Made by a program: the position numbers and the translations under genes. Positions 24,932 through 32,814 of a stretch of 64,000 nt of DNA are shown piece by piece (the first letter of the stretch is position 1; each line of letters starts with the position of its first letter). This DNA comes from Parerythrobacter jejuensis. GTDB taxonomy: Bacteria; Pseudomonadota; Alphaproteobacteria; Sphingomonadales; Sphingomonadaceae. The stretch lies in the NCBI RefSeq assembly GCF_039536765.1, contig NZ_BAAAZF010000001.1, positions 2,311,001 through 2,375,000 of the forward strand, written 5' to 3'. The notes beneath the pieces are model-generated. The model did not search any database. It was not told where the DNA came from and was given only the letters and a program-made list of their open reading frames with translations.

Positions 24932-25144
24932 ATGGCCGAACAGACACCCAAGAAGAAGACATCCCCCGGCGAATTCGTCCGCCAGGTCCGTACCGAGACT
25001 TCGAAAGTTGTCTGGCCGACGCGTCAGGAAACGGTGACGACGGCGATCTTCGTGGGCATCATGGTGATCATCCTCTCGCTCTTCTTCCTCGCCATCGATT
25101 CGGCCTTCGGCGCAGTGGTGCGCTGGCTGCTGACGCTGGCCTGA
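24932..25144 (+). CDS. secE: preprotein translocase subunit SecE
   Basis: A 70-residue single-spanning SecE of the short type: TSPGEFVRQVRTETSKVVWPTRQE is the conserved amphipathic helix, and one membrane segment (FVGIMVIILSLFFLAIDSAF) follows. SecE clamps SecY in the inner-membrane translocon. The ATG at 24932 gives the usual start; ATG 24911 would add seven residues and cannot be ruled out. nusG follows 44 bp downstream in the conserved secE-nusG order. Confidence 0.93.
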   Translation: MAEQTPKKKTSPGEFVRQVRTETSKVVWPTRQETVTTAIFVGIMVIILSLFFLAIDSAFGAVVRWLLTLA

Positions 25145-25188
25145 CCGAACGACACCGAACCACACGATACTGGGAAACAGGGAACACA

Positions 25189-25725
25189 ATGGCACGCTGG
25201 TATATCATCCACGCCTATTCCGGATTCGAGAACAAGGTGAAGGAAGCGATCATTTCCGAGGCCGATCGCCTCGGCCTGTCTGACGGTGTGGAAGAGGTGG
25301 AAGTTCCCACCGAGACTGTCACCGAAGTCAAGCGCGGCAAGAAGGTCCAGGTCGAGCGCAAGTTCATGCCCGGCTATGTCCTCGCCAAGCTGAAGATGAC
25401 CGACGATATCTATCACCTGGTCAAGAACACGCCCAAGGTGACCGGTTTCCTCGGCAACAACAACAAGCCGCAGGCGATCAGCGAGAAAGAAGCTGCACGC
25501 TATTTCGGCGGAGTCGAGGAAGCGAAAGCTGCACCCAAGAAAGACATCCATGTCGACTACGAAATCGGCGACCAGGTCAAGGTCCTCGACGGTCCCTTCG
25601 CCAGCTTCAACGGCGTGGTGGAAGAGCTCGATTTCGACAAGGCCAAGGTCAAGGTTTCGGTCTCGATCTTCGGTCGCGCCACTCCGGTGGAACTGGATTT
25701 CGAACAGGTCGAACTGGTCAAGTAA
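25189..25725 (+). CDS. nusG: transcription termination/antitermination protein NusG
   Basis: 178 residues, full length. The NGN domain begins MARWYIIHAYSGFENKVKEA and includes KFMPGYVLAKLKM and VTGFLGNNNKPQAIS; the C-terminal KOW domain is DQVKVLDGPFASFNGVVEEL. It binds RNA polymerase, suppresses pausing and links transcription to Rho or the ribosome. A hairpin terminator follows at 25756, so the ribosomal protein genes rplK-rplA are a separate unit 3 kb away. Confidence 0.97.
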   Translation: MARWYIIHAYSGFENKVKEAIISEADRLGLSDGVEEVEVPTETVTEVKRGKKVQVERKFMPGYVLAKLKMTDDIYHLVKNTPKVTGFLGNNNKPQAISEKEAARYFGGVEEAKAAPKKDIHVDYEIGDQVKVLDGPFASFNGVVEELDFDKAKVKVSVSIFGRATPVELDFEQVELVK

Positions 25726-25755
25726 CGCCGCCGTCTTCGGCAATGCGTTTCAAGC

Positions 25756-25788
25756 AGGGCGCCCCGCTTCGGCCAGGCGCCCTTTTTG
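25756..25788 (+). terminator. rho-independent terminator of secE-nusG
   Basis: Perfect 8 bp arms AGGGCGCC and GGCGCCCT, with a 12-base loop, then TTTTT beginning inside the right arm. Confidence 0.88.
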
Positions 25789-25824
25789 GTGCGCGCTTCA
25801 GAGCCGCACTGGGTTCATCAGGCC

Positions 25825-26526
25825 CTAGAACCGCTCCAGGTTCATCAGGCAAGGTGCTTCATAGCCGCCATTGTTGATGCACATGGTGTAAGCGCCCAGC
25901 TCGGCCTCATCCACGTCGAAGGATTGCGCCCCACCGACCTGGCCGCAGGGCATCGGCCCACCCGGGCAGCAATCGGTGCAATAGGTGCGCACACGGATGA
26001 TGTTGTTCGGATTGGCGGGCGCCGGCCCATAGGGGTTGGCGATGAAGCCCGGTTGCAATGCTGCCATCTGCTGGACCGGCTGCTGTGGTTGGACAGGGTC
26101 CGGTTGGATTACGGGCGCTTGCGATTGCTGCGGCGCAGGCTCGCTGTCCTCATCGTCGGTAATGTCGGGCAGTTCCGATTGCGGGCCCGAGGCCATCGTT
26201 TCGGTGGCCTGCGGTGTCGGATTGGGCTGGGGGCCCTTGTCTTCGGTGTAAAACAGGAAGATCAGTGTCGCGACGAAGAAGGCCGCTCCACCCGTCGCCT
26301 GGAAGTTGGCGCCCAGGGGTTTGATCTTCTCCCCGCTAATGGTGAGCGTGTTGGGCAATAGTGCAGCTGCAGTAACGCCGATTCCCAGTGCAGTCAGGGC
26401 ATAGATCAGGGCCTTTGTGCGTGCACTGGTATCCATACCTGCATCGTCCATCAGCAAGGATAGGCCAAGGACGATGATAAACAGGCCGATAACCAATCCG
26501 CCAATCCGCGCCGCTGCACTGTGCAT
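25825..26526 (-). CDS. membrane protein with Pro/Gln-rich linker and Cys-rich C-terminus (unknown)
   Basis: 233 residues. Three hydrophobic segments lie at about 8-25, 37-57 and 78-93; a Pro/Gln/Glu-rich linker spans about 97-155; the C-terminal 75 residues contain a tight cysteine cluster (TYCTDCCPGGPMPCGQ) and two later Cys. The Cys-rich tail could bind metal or be disulfide-linked if periplasmic. I do not recognise a family. The ATG at 26526 has GGGGAAAG seven bases upstream. It sits alone between nusG and the Aba4-like pair; function unknown. Confidence 0.7.
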   Translation of the reverse strand: MHSAAARIGGLVIGLFIIVLGLSLLMDDAGMDTSARTKALIYALTALGIGVTAAALLPNTLTISGEKIKPLGANFQATGGAAFFVATLIFLFYTEDKGPQPNPTPQATETMASGPQSELPDITDDEDSEPAPQQSQAPVIQPDPVQPQQPVQQMAALQPGFIANPYGPAPANPNNIIRVRTYCTDCCPGGPMPCGQVGGAQSFDVDEAELGAYTMCINNGGYEAPCLMNLERF

Positions 26527-26630
26527 AGTCTTTCCCCGTCAGCCTATGGTCTGACAAGTACTTACCACAGTGTTGCGCGATTCTAAAAACATGCGCATCG
26601 AGCAATGGCCTTGTTGTGGTCGGCCTTGGC

Positions 26631-27455
26631 CTAGACTGGCCACATCGGCTGACCCGCCAGAGCTTGCAGGAACAGCGCGATGGCAATTCCGACCTGCACG
26701 ATCGCAAGGCCCAGCACCACCGGGATGGCCGGCCAATTCATTCGGTCGGCCAGATATCCTGCCAATGGCAATGTCTGCATCAGGTGCAGACTGACAAAAT
26801 GCGCCGGACGCAAATCGCCGATTTCGCGTGACCAGCCGAAGAACGGGAGGACTGCACCGACGTAATCGGGATCACCGCCGACGTAGCGGCCATGGGCGGA
26901 CAGGTAGTTTGCAAAAACCAGGCTGGTGGCGAATCCAAGCGAGAGACCAAGGATAGAGCCCCACCGTAGGCCCGGTCTCGATCGATCACCCTTGCGCCAG
27001 ATCTGGATTGCCAGGACGAAGGCGACTGCAATCAGCAAGAATGCGCCAAGGCCCATCAGGGCATACATCGATGCTTCCATCGGCGTTTCGAAATTGAAGT
27101 GAGAGCGCCGCGCGCGCCCGGCCTGAATGCTGATCCAGACAAATTCGAGCATCAACGAGAGAGCCGCGGCATAAGCGAACCCGACCATGATCCAGCCCGA
27201 GCGGGTGGCGCGCGGTACCTGTTGGGCCAGGATCGCCAGCGTAAAAAAGTGCAAAGCGAGTGACACATTGAACTTCTGCGGTTTGGTCCAGACATTCGCG
27301 CCGTCAAGGATGCGCGGATCAAGCAGCCATGCCGGGATAAACACGACAAAGCTTGCGACCATGAACAGGCCCAGCGCGAGCAGCAGCCGCGTGACAAGGT
27401 CGTCATCCAGTTGTGGCAACAGAGGCATGCGTGGCTGGAACATCGTATCGCTCAT
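26631..27455 (-). CDS. multi-pass membrane protein downstream of Aba4-like gene (unknown)
   Basis: 274 residues with about seven or eight hydrophobic segments. Conspicuous conserved-looking polar stretches are VWTKPQKFNVSLALHFFTL, RRSHFNFETPMEASMYALMG and RPAHFVSLHLMQTLPLAGYL; several His residues lie at membrane edges and could bind a metal or haem. I have seen SHFN..TP motifs in uncharacterised bacterial membrane proteins, but I cannot name the family. Its ATG overlaps the stop of the Aba4-like gene (ATGA), so the two are a coupled operon, and a shared process is likely. Confidence 0.75.
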   Translation of the reverse strand: MSDTMFQPRMPLLPQLDDDLVTRLLLALGLFMVASFVVFIPAWLLDPRILDGANVWTKPQKFNVSLALHFFTLAILAQQVPRATRSGWIMVGFAYAAALSLMLEFVWISIQAGRARRSHFNFETPMEASMYALMGLGAFLLIAVAFVLAIQIWRKGDRSRPGLRWGSILGLSLGFATSLVFANYLSAHGRYVGGDPDYVGAVLPFFGWSREIGDLRPAHFVSLHLMQTLPLAGYLADRMNWPAIPVVLGLAIVQVGIAIALFLQALAGQPMWPV

Positions 27456-27889
27456 GATGCGGCCTCCTGCTTGCGAAAATAGCCAGCGCGCATGGCCAGA
27501 AACAGGGCCAGGCCAACCGGTCCGAACATGAAGGTTGCTACCAGGATAGGTGCCTGAATGACCCTGCTGAGCCCGACTTTGTCGGCCTCGACAGCGATCC
27601 ATCCGCCTACGAACAGGTCGAAAGCGAGATAATGAACCCATCCGGCCAGCAGCATCTCCCGATTGCCGAGCAAGGCCGCAACTTCGTCCAGCGAGCCATA
27701 GCCACCGCCCTCGATGGTGAAAAAGTGAGCCATCGCGAGGCCGGCATAAAGAAGGCTCAGGCCAAACGGGATGATGAAGCGCGGCAACCACAGCAGCTGT
27801 GGCCAACGCCGTGGCAGGAAGATCAGGATGAGCCACCCGATCATGGCCGCCTGCCCAGCCCAACCGAAAATCTGTTCTGGTGAAGTCAT
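27452..27889 (-). CDS. Aba4-like (DUF4281) membrane protein
   Basis: 145 residues with four membrane segments. The block LLAGWVHYLAFDLFVGGWIA followed by RVIQAPILVATFMFGPVGL is characteristic of the ABA4/DUF4281 family. Plant ABA4 is needed for neoxanthin synthesis; bacterial members have no settled role, though Erythrobacteraceae are rich in carotenoids, making a pigment link plausible. The ATG at 27889 has GAGGGGCAGG upstream; the longer frame to 27955 lacks such a site. A TGT-N12-ACA palindrome lies about 31 bp upstream. Confidence 0.82.
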   Translation of the reverse strand: MTSPEQIFGWAGQAAMIGWLILIFLPRRWPQLLWLPRFIIPFGLSLLYAGLAMAHFFTIEGGGYGSLDEVAALLGNREMLLAGWVHYLAFDLFVGGWIAVEADKVGLSRVIQAPILVATFMFGPVGLALFLAMRAGYFRKQEAAS

Positions 27890-27919
27890 CGCCTGCCCCT
27901 CTTCGGCCACTTCAAACTG

Positions 27920-27937
27920 TGTTGTTTTTCTAATACA
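27920..27937 (-). promoter_or_regulatory. TGT-N12-ACA palindrome upstream of Aba4-like gene
   Basis: The sequence fits the TGTN12ACA pattern recognised by PpsR/CrtJ photosystem and carotenoid repressors. The six fixed bases are few, so this could be chance; no ppsR is in the window. Confidence 0.25.
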
Positions 27938-28061
27938 CCTCCGCCTGCCAAGCAACCCGGTTGGAATGTTGGATTTGCTCGCCAGTATTGGCTTACTCCC
28001 GAAGGCGGCGGAATCTCACAGTCTTGGCGACAGTGATGGCTGGATATGGCAATCAGGGGCG

Positions 28062-28259
28062 ATGAAGACCCGCCTCTCGATCTGTAAGAAGAAGACACGC
28101 TTCCAATCGCGGGAGGAGGCGGAGGAAGCAGCCCGCCGGGCGCCGTTCACAGCACGGACATATCAATGTGACCGATGCAGCCAGTATCATTTGACCAGCA
28201 GGACCAAGGGTAAGCGAACGCCGGCGTATGAAGTCGCGGAAGCCCGGAGAGCGGATTGA
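28062..28259 (+). CDS. small Zn-ribbon-like protein (65 aa)
   Basis: 65 residues beginning MKTRLSICKKKTRFQSREEA. A CDRCSQYHLTSR motif (CxxC, then His four residues later) plus Cys8 could form a small zinc site. The rest is basic with a short helix (REEAEEAARRAPF). Similar CxxCxxYHLTS small proteins of unknown role occur in bacteria and phages. AGGGG lies only two bases before the ATG, which is close for a ribosome site. The reading frame continues upstream to 27771 but through the promoter and 5' part of the divergent Aba4-like gene. Confidence 0.65.
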   Translation: MKTRLSICKKKTRFQSREEAEEAARRAPFTARTYQCDRCSQYHLTSRTKGKRTPAYEVAEARRAD

Positions 28260-28355
28260 GCGCAAACATCGACAAGCGGTTTTCCTACTTGTGGAGCGCC
28301 CGCTAATTTGGTGGCCGATCTATGGAGCCGATAGCCATCTTCCCGCTGCGTTACT

Positions 28356-28454
28356 CGGAAAGTCACACTCTGGCTCCGGTCAGGGCTGTTAAGACTCTGA
28401 TCTCTTTTATCTTTCCCGGAAAGTCACAGTTTTTGGAACCGCCGTTGGTGTTCC
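28356..28454 (+). repeat. dispersed intergenic element, copy A (two AAAGTCACA boxes)
   Basis: CGGAAAGTCACAC at 28356 and CGGAAAGTCACA at 28417 are 61 bp apart; the second is followed by GTTTTTGG and, 16 bases later, GTTGGTGTTCC. The same order of blocks occurs at 40392-40482 on the opposite strand with a 53 bp spacing. Confidence 0.7.
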
Positions 28455-28647
28455 TGTTTTCCGCAAGCGCCTCCGCGCTCGCGATGTCCTCGCATTTTAA
28501 GGTGCTGCGGGCGGCCGGTTGGCCTTGCGGCTTGCTAGACGCAAGCCGTGCTCCGCCACCAAGCCAGCTGGCCTGGAATGGTCTGGTCCGCGGTCAGCGG
28601 ACGCGCTCCGCCCGCAGGGACCCAACGAGAACGACACTCCAAAACGG

Positions 28648-28675
28648 TTGCAAAACCCCCGTGAAACGCTATGTG
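28648..28675 (+). promoter_or_regulatory. possible rplK promoter
   Basis: TTGCAA at 28648 and TATGTG at 28670 with a 16 bp spacer, leaving a leader of about 115 bases before rplK. Match is only fair. Confidence 0.35.
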
Positions 28676-28796
28676 CCGCGCTTCCCAATTCAGAATCGGG
28701 AACACCATGCGGGAGGAGCGCCCTGGCACTCTGCTCGACCGCTTAACATGAAGCGCCTGTGCCAAAGCGCGCTGACAGTGTGAAAGGAGGCCCCTC

Positions 28797-29228
28797 GTGG
28801 CCAAGAAGATTGAAGGCTATATCAAGCTGCAAGTGCCCGCGGGTACTGCAAACCCGTCCCCGCCGATCGGCCCTGCGCTGGGTCAGCGCGGCGTGAACAT
28901 CATGGAATTCTGCAAGGCGTTCAACGCCGCCACGCAGGACCTGGAAAAGAACGCCCCGATCCCGACAACGATCACCGTTTACGCGGACCGTTCGTTCACG
29001 TTCACCTTCAAGAGCCCGCCGGCCTCTTATATGATCAAGAAAGCGGCCAAGCTGAAGTCGGGCTCGAGCGAGCCGGGCAAGGTTGTCGCTGGTTCGATCA
29101 AGCAGAGCCAGGTGAAAGAGATCGCCGAAGCCAAGATGGCCGATCTCAACGCAAATGATGTCGATCAGGCCATGAAGATCATCGAAGGCTCCGTGCGTTC
29201 GATGGGCCTCGAAGTGGTGGAGGGCTGA
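28797..29228 (+). CDS. rplK: 50S ribosomal protein L11
   Basis: 143 residues, full length. Begins [31 protein letters not shown], with the N-terminal proline-rich hinge, and ends in the C-terminal rRNA-binding domain ([19 protein letters not shown]). L11 forms the GTPase-associated centre of the large subunit with 23S rRNA and is needed for RelA-type stringent response. The start codon is GTG, supported by AAAGGAGG. rplA follows after 4 bp. Confidence 0.98.
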   Translation: MAKKIEGYIKLQVPAGTANPSPPIGPALGQRGVNIMEFCKAFNAATQDLEKNAPIPTTITVYADRSFTFTFKSPPASYMIKKAAKLKSGSSEPGKVVAGSIKQSQVKEIAEAKMADLNANDVDQAMKIIEGSVRSMGLEVVEG

Positions 29229-29232
29229 ACCG

Positions 29233-29928
29233 ATGGCTATTACCAAGAAGCAGAAGGCAGTGGCCGAGAAGGTCGATCGCGAGAAGCTTTACAGCTTTGA
29301 CGAGGCCCTGGGTGTGCTGCGCGAATTCGCCAGCGGCAAGTTTGACGAAACCGTCGAACTGGCCATGAACCTGGGCGTCGATCCGCGCCACGCCGACCAG
29401 ATGGTCCGTGGCATGGTGTCGCTGCCGGCAGGTACCGGCAAGAACGTGAAAGTCGCTGTGTTCGCCAAGGGCGACAATGCCGAGAAGGCTACAGCTGCCG
29501 GTGCTGACAAGGTTGGCGCTGAAGACCTGATGGAAGACATGCAGGCCGGCAATCTCGATTATGACCGCGTGATCGCCACGCCGGACATGATGGGTGTTGT
29601 GGGTCGTCTCGGTAAAGTGCTGGGTCCGAAGGGCCTGATGCCGAACCCGAAGCTGGGCACTGTTACGCCGAATGTGGAGCAGGCCGTAAAGGACGCCAAG
29701 GGCGGCCAGGTCGAATACCGTGTCGAGAAGATGGGTATCATCCATACCGGTATCGGCAAGATGAGCTTCAAGGACGCAGATCTGAAAGCCAACTTCACCA
29801 AGATGACCGAAGCTGTCGTCAAGGCGAAGCCTTCGGGTGCCAAGGGCAAATATGTGAAGAAGGTCTCGCTGACCTCTTCCATGGGCCCGGGCCTGAAGAT
29901 CGATGTCAGCGACATCGAGGGCGCATGA
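29233..29928 (+). CDS. rplA: 50S ribosomal protein L1
   Basis: 231 residues. Conserved regions include [50 protein letters not shown] and the C-terminal [21 protein letters not shown]1 forms the L1 stalk and in other bacteria represses its own operon by binding the rplK leader. A terminator follows within 30 bp, so rplJ-rplL are not in this transcript and not in the next genes here. Confidence 0.98.
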   Translation: MAITKKQKAVAEKVDREKLYSFDEALGVLREFASGKFDETVELAMNLGVDPRHADQMVRGMVSLPAGTGKNVKVAVFAKGDNAEKATAAGADKVGAEDLMEDMQAGNLDYDRVIATPDMMGVVGRLGKVLGPKGLMPNPKLGTVTPNVEQAVKDAKGGQVEYRVEKMGIIHTGIGKMSFKDADLKANFTKMTEAVVKAKPSGAKGKYVKKVSLTSSMGPGLKIDVSDIEGA

Positions 29929-29957
29929 TATAGCGCTGTCCTACAGCAAGCAAATTT

Positions 29958-29993
29958 GAAAGGGCCGGGAGAGCGATCTTCCGGCCCTTTTTC
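29958..29993 (+). terminator. rho-independent terminator of rplK-rplA
   Basis: AAAGGGCCGG and CCGGCCCTTT form a perfect 10 bp stem with a GC-poor loop, followed by TTC within a T-rich tail. Confidence 0.88.
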
Positions 29994-30011
29994 TATGCCG
30001 GGAAATGCAGG

Positions 30012-30935
30012 TCAGGCGCGCAGAAATTTGCGGGTAGAACCAAGCGCTCCGCTTTTTGCGGCCAGCGCCTTCGCCCTGGCAATCGTGCCGTCGAAACCGT
30101 CCCGGGCCGACAGGAGCAAGCGATTGGACAAAGTGCGTCGTAGCAGCAGGAAGGAAGCGCATTCGACATTGTCGGTACCGAACATCGCCTTGTGTGCGCC
30201 TTCACCCTCGGTGAAATCGAAATAGCGGAAACGCTGCTCGGCAAACAGGCGTTCGAGCGCCTCCATCTGGAGTACGGTCCCGACCGAGAGACTGGCATGG
30301 TCCGGGTCATAGCCAAGATAGGCATAGACCAGTGTTTCGCCTTCGATCGGCAGGGTCAGATAGGCAACCGGTGCGCCATCATAATGGAGGAGGAAGCAGC
30401 GCAGTTCACCCGCCTCGGCCTGGGCAAGAAACTCGGTGCGACTTACGTCATCGCAGGGCAGGCCGGCATCCAGCAATCGCGTCTGGTAGGTCTTCTCGGA
30501 CAAGGGCAAGGCGGCATCAAGAAACGCCTCGATCTCGGCTGGACTGCGATGCTCAGTAATGGCCAGCTCGCCGCCGCTCAGCTTGGCAAGCTTGCGTTGC
30601 TTGCGACGCAGTGTGGAGCGGGTCTTGCCCGAAAACCGCGCGAGGTAGTCTTCATAGCTGCCGTCCATCGCGATGTAATGGCGTCGATAGGCTTCGTAGC
30701 CGCCCTTGATGTGGTCGGGGAAGCGTGCCTCGAGTCGGGCAACGAGCGCTTGCGGCGCTGAAAGGATGCGCAGCCCATCGGATTCGTCAGACGCATGCGC
30801 CAGGTCGGGCGTTTCGCCCTTCAAAATGTCTTCAAGCGAGAATCGCAGCGGAGTCAGGGTGCGTGGAACGGACAGCAGCCGGCGCGAGCCGAGGGTGAAG
30901 TGGATCGGCGTTGGCTGGAGGGCGGGGTCGCTCAT
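30012..30935 (-). CDS. GNAT/FemAB-like N-acyltransferase
   Basis: 307 residues. The central region SGKTRSTLRRKQRKLAKLSG and the C-terminal fold with LRCFLLHYDGAPVAYLTLPI and YLGYDPDHASLSVGTVLQME match the Acetyltransf_6 (CelD/FemAB-related) group. Such proteins are common beside exopolysaccharide genes, where they are thought to acylate sugars or peptides. The ATG at 30935 has GGAG nine bases upstream and begins one base after the deacetylase stop, so they form an operon. The C-terminus is basic (GALGSTRKFLRA). Confidence 0.8.
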   Translation of the reverse strand: MSDPALQPTPIHFTLGSRRLLSVPRTLTPLRFSLEDILKGETPDLAHASDESDGLRILSAPQALVARLEARFPDHIKGGYEAYRRHYIAMDGSYEDYLARFSGKTRSTLRRKQRKLAKLSGGELAITEHRSPAEIEAFLDAALPLSEKTYQTRLLDAGLPCDDVSRTEFLAQAEAGELRCFLLHYDGAPVAYLTLPIEGETLVYAYLGYDPDHASLSVGTVLQMEALERLFAEQRFRYFDFTEGEGAHKAMFGTDNVECASFLLLRRTLSNRLLLSARDGFDGTIARAKALAAKSGALGSTRKFLRA

Positions 30936-30936
30936 G

Positions 30937-31911
30937 TCACAGAGCTCCGTACAGCGTGTTCGACAAGACCTGTTCCGCCACCCGCATCCCGCTTCGCACA
31001 GGATCGGCCGGCAATGGATTGCTGCCTGCAGGTCTTGCAGCAGGGAGCGGCGGATTGTCGCGATAGGTTCCGGTCTGCGCGCCTTGCATGTTCTGCAGGT
31101 CACGGCACAGGCCTTCGAATCGGTGCCGCACAATCCGGTTCACTGCCAACTTCCGGCGATTGATCAATTCGAAGCTGTGCGAGACCATGGTGAAACTGTT
31201 GGCGTGCGTGTCCCGCGCGTGCTGCACCGCCGCGGTCAGCTCCCGCAAGGAAAGGGCAGTGATCTGCGCATGGCGCAACCCGCCACCCACGGTGGCTATG
31301 CAGCCAACCGGCACTTCGATGATCCCTTCGTAAAGCATCGGATGCTGATCATTCGCTCCCAACGATATGTCGCACTCTCCCCCGACCAGGGCCGGGCAGT
31401 GACTGGTATCGTAGCGCAGGCCGATTTCTCTCAAGGCCCGCAGCGTGTCGTCATTGGCGCCGTAATTTCCGGCTCGAAAAGCAACTGGAGCAGGAGCACC
31501 CGCTGCTATGAGAGTATCCTTCGCCCATGTCAGCAATTCGCATTGATCCTCGAATGCGAAATCCTTGATGTTGCGCCCGGTCTTCTCGCCGAGAGGATTG
31601 GCAGCACCGGCAAGGCCAAGCCATTCGGTGTGGCAGTGCAACTGCACGTCGTGACCAGCATCGAGGACGGGCGCGACGATATCCTCGATCGCTGCGACAC
31701 CCCATTGCAGGGCCGGCATCGGATCAACGAAGAAGACACCTTTTTGACCAAACCGATTAAGCAGATCGAGCTTGTGCGTTATGCCGGCAGGGCCATCGGG
31801 GGTGATGCACGCCACGGACCGCGCGAAGTTTTCCGCGCGATCAACTGCACCCGGCCCGTTCGCTAGGCCGGACGAGTATTCCGTGTCGATAGTGATATAC
31901 ACCGTGGTCAT
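30937..31911 (-). CDS. polysaccharide deacetylase-like protein
   Basis: 324 residues beginning MTTVYITIDTEYSSG; the early Asp and the QLHCHTEW motif fit the NodB-type metal site (Asp-His-His), and FRAGNYGANDDTLRALREIG matches a later conserved strand. The enzyme would remove acetyl groups from a surface polysaccharide or its precursor. No signal peptide is visible, so it acts in the cytoplasm or is exported unusually. It is co-transcribed with the GNAT/FemAB-like gene downstream. The longer frame to 31950 adds an unsupported basic extension. Confidence 0.82.
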   Translation of the reverse strand: MTTVYITIDTEYSSGLANGPGAVDRAENFARSVACITPDGPAGITHKLDLLNRFGQKGVFFVDPMPALQWGVAAIEDIVAPVLDAGHDVQLHCHTEWLGLAGAANPLGEKTGRNIKDFAFEDQCELLTWAKDTLIAAGAPAPVAFRAGNYGANDDTLRALREIGLRYDTSHCPALVGGECDISLGANDQHPMLYEGIIEVPVGCIATVGGGLRHAQITALSLRELTAAVQHARDTHANSFTMVSHSFELINRRKLAVNRIVRHRFEGLCRDLQNMQGAQTGTYRDNPPLPAARPAGSNPLPADPVRSGMRVAEQVLSNTLYGAL

Positions 31912-32013
31912 GCGCGCAATTCTGCGGTTGGTACAGCTTTGGCTGCCCACCGAACTCCCGATTCATCCAATCGCGACGCTCTATCAGAACGAAGTTAATG
32001 CCGGGTTTGGGGG

Positions 32014-32781
32014 CTATATTCCGCCAGGAGTAAAGTCGTGGCCAGCGGTCGCCAGTGCATCACACAGCGTGTGGACGCAGCTCGCCAATTCCTCCGCATC
32101 GGTGGAGCGGACAACGAAGTTGGCCCCGACCTTGCCATCCCGGAAGAATGGATAGCTGCCGATCTGGCACTGTTCATGGGCCTGCTCGGCCTCGCGCAGG
32201 ATATCGGCAACTTCGCTTTCGGCAGTCCAGCATCCGACTGTCTCGCTCTTGAGTGGCATCCCGCCTTCGAGCGTCCCAGTCAGAGCGTCGAGCATGCCTG
32301 CGGTTATGTGCGGTACGCCCGCCATCAAGTGGACATTTCCGATCCGGATGCCGGGCGCGCCGGACATGCGATTGGGGATCAGTTCAGCGCCATCGGGCAC
32401 CCTGGCCATACGAAGGCGCGCTTCGGTCAGCCCACCCTTGTCGGTATAGTATTTTTCCAGGATTGCGCGCGCCTTGGGGTGGACGACGACACCCACGCCG
32501 AGAGCCTGCGCGACGGCATCGACTGTGATGTCATCATGGGTCGGCCCGATGCCGCCGGTGGTGAACAGATAGTCGTTCTCAGCCCGCAGTGTGTTTACCG
32601 CCTCCACGATCTTGTCTTGGACATCCGGCACAACCCTTACCTCAGCCAGGCGGATGCCCTGCACCTGCAACCAGCTGGCGACTTGCGCGATATTCTTGTC
32701 ATGGGTGCGGCCTGAAAGGATCTCGTCGCCTATGACGACAAGCCCTGCGGTATAGACTCGATCTGGATTGGATGCGCTCAT
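32014..32781 (-). CDS. CinA N-terminal (MoCF-like) domain protein
   Basis: 255 residues. AGLVVIGDEILSGRTHDKNI at the start, then DYLFTTGGIGPTHDDITVDA and LIPNRMSGAPGIRIGNVHLMAGVP, are hallmarks of the competence/damage-inducible CinA molybdopterin-binding-like domain (COG1058). The C-terminal nicotinamide-nucleotide amidase domain of full CinA is absent, so this is the short, stand-alone form; in related proteins the COG1058 domain has ADP-ribose pyrophosphatase activity. Cytosolic. It is the likely second gene after the monooxygenase, 33 bp downstream. Confidence 0.85.
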   Translation of the reverse strand: MSASNPDRVYTAGLVVIGDEILSGRTHDKNIAQVASWLQVQGIRLAEVRVVPDVQDKIVEAVNTLRAENDYLFTTGGIGPTHDDITVDAVAQALGVGVVVHPKARAILEKYYTDKGGLTEARLRMARVPDGAELIPNRMSGAPGIRIGNVHLMAGVPHITAGMLDALTGTLEGGMPLKSETVGCWTAESEVADILREAEQAHEQCQIGSYPFFRDGKVGANFVVRSTDAEELASCVHTLCDALATAGHDFTPGGI

Positions 32782-32814
32782 GCGACTGTGCCTAGGGCAA
32801 GCGCGCCTGCGTTT

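Larger units (their letters stand above)
28260..28796 (+). other. 537 bp intergenic region upstream of rplK
   Basis: No convincing gene is seen; an open frame at 28322-28783 has Arg/Pro/Ser-rich, non-protein-like composition and no ribosome site. The region holds one copy of a dispersed element (28356-28454), a perfect hairpin CGGCTTGC/GCAAGCCG (28528-28548), a GTCCGC/GCGGAC hairpin (28586-28602), a weak promoter match and, next to it, a TTCCC...GGGAA hairpin (28682-28702) that would sit at the start of the rplK leader. Confidence 0.6.

Noticed and set aside
28322..28783. 153-codon plus-strand frame before rplK
   Set aside because: No ribosome site, Arg/Pro/Ser-rich composition, and it runs over hairpins and the dispersed element.
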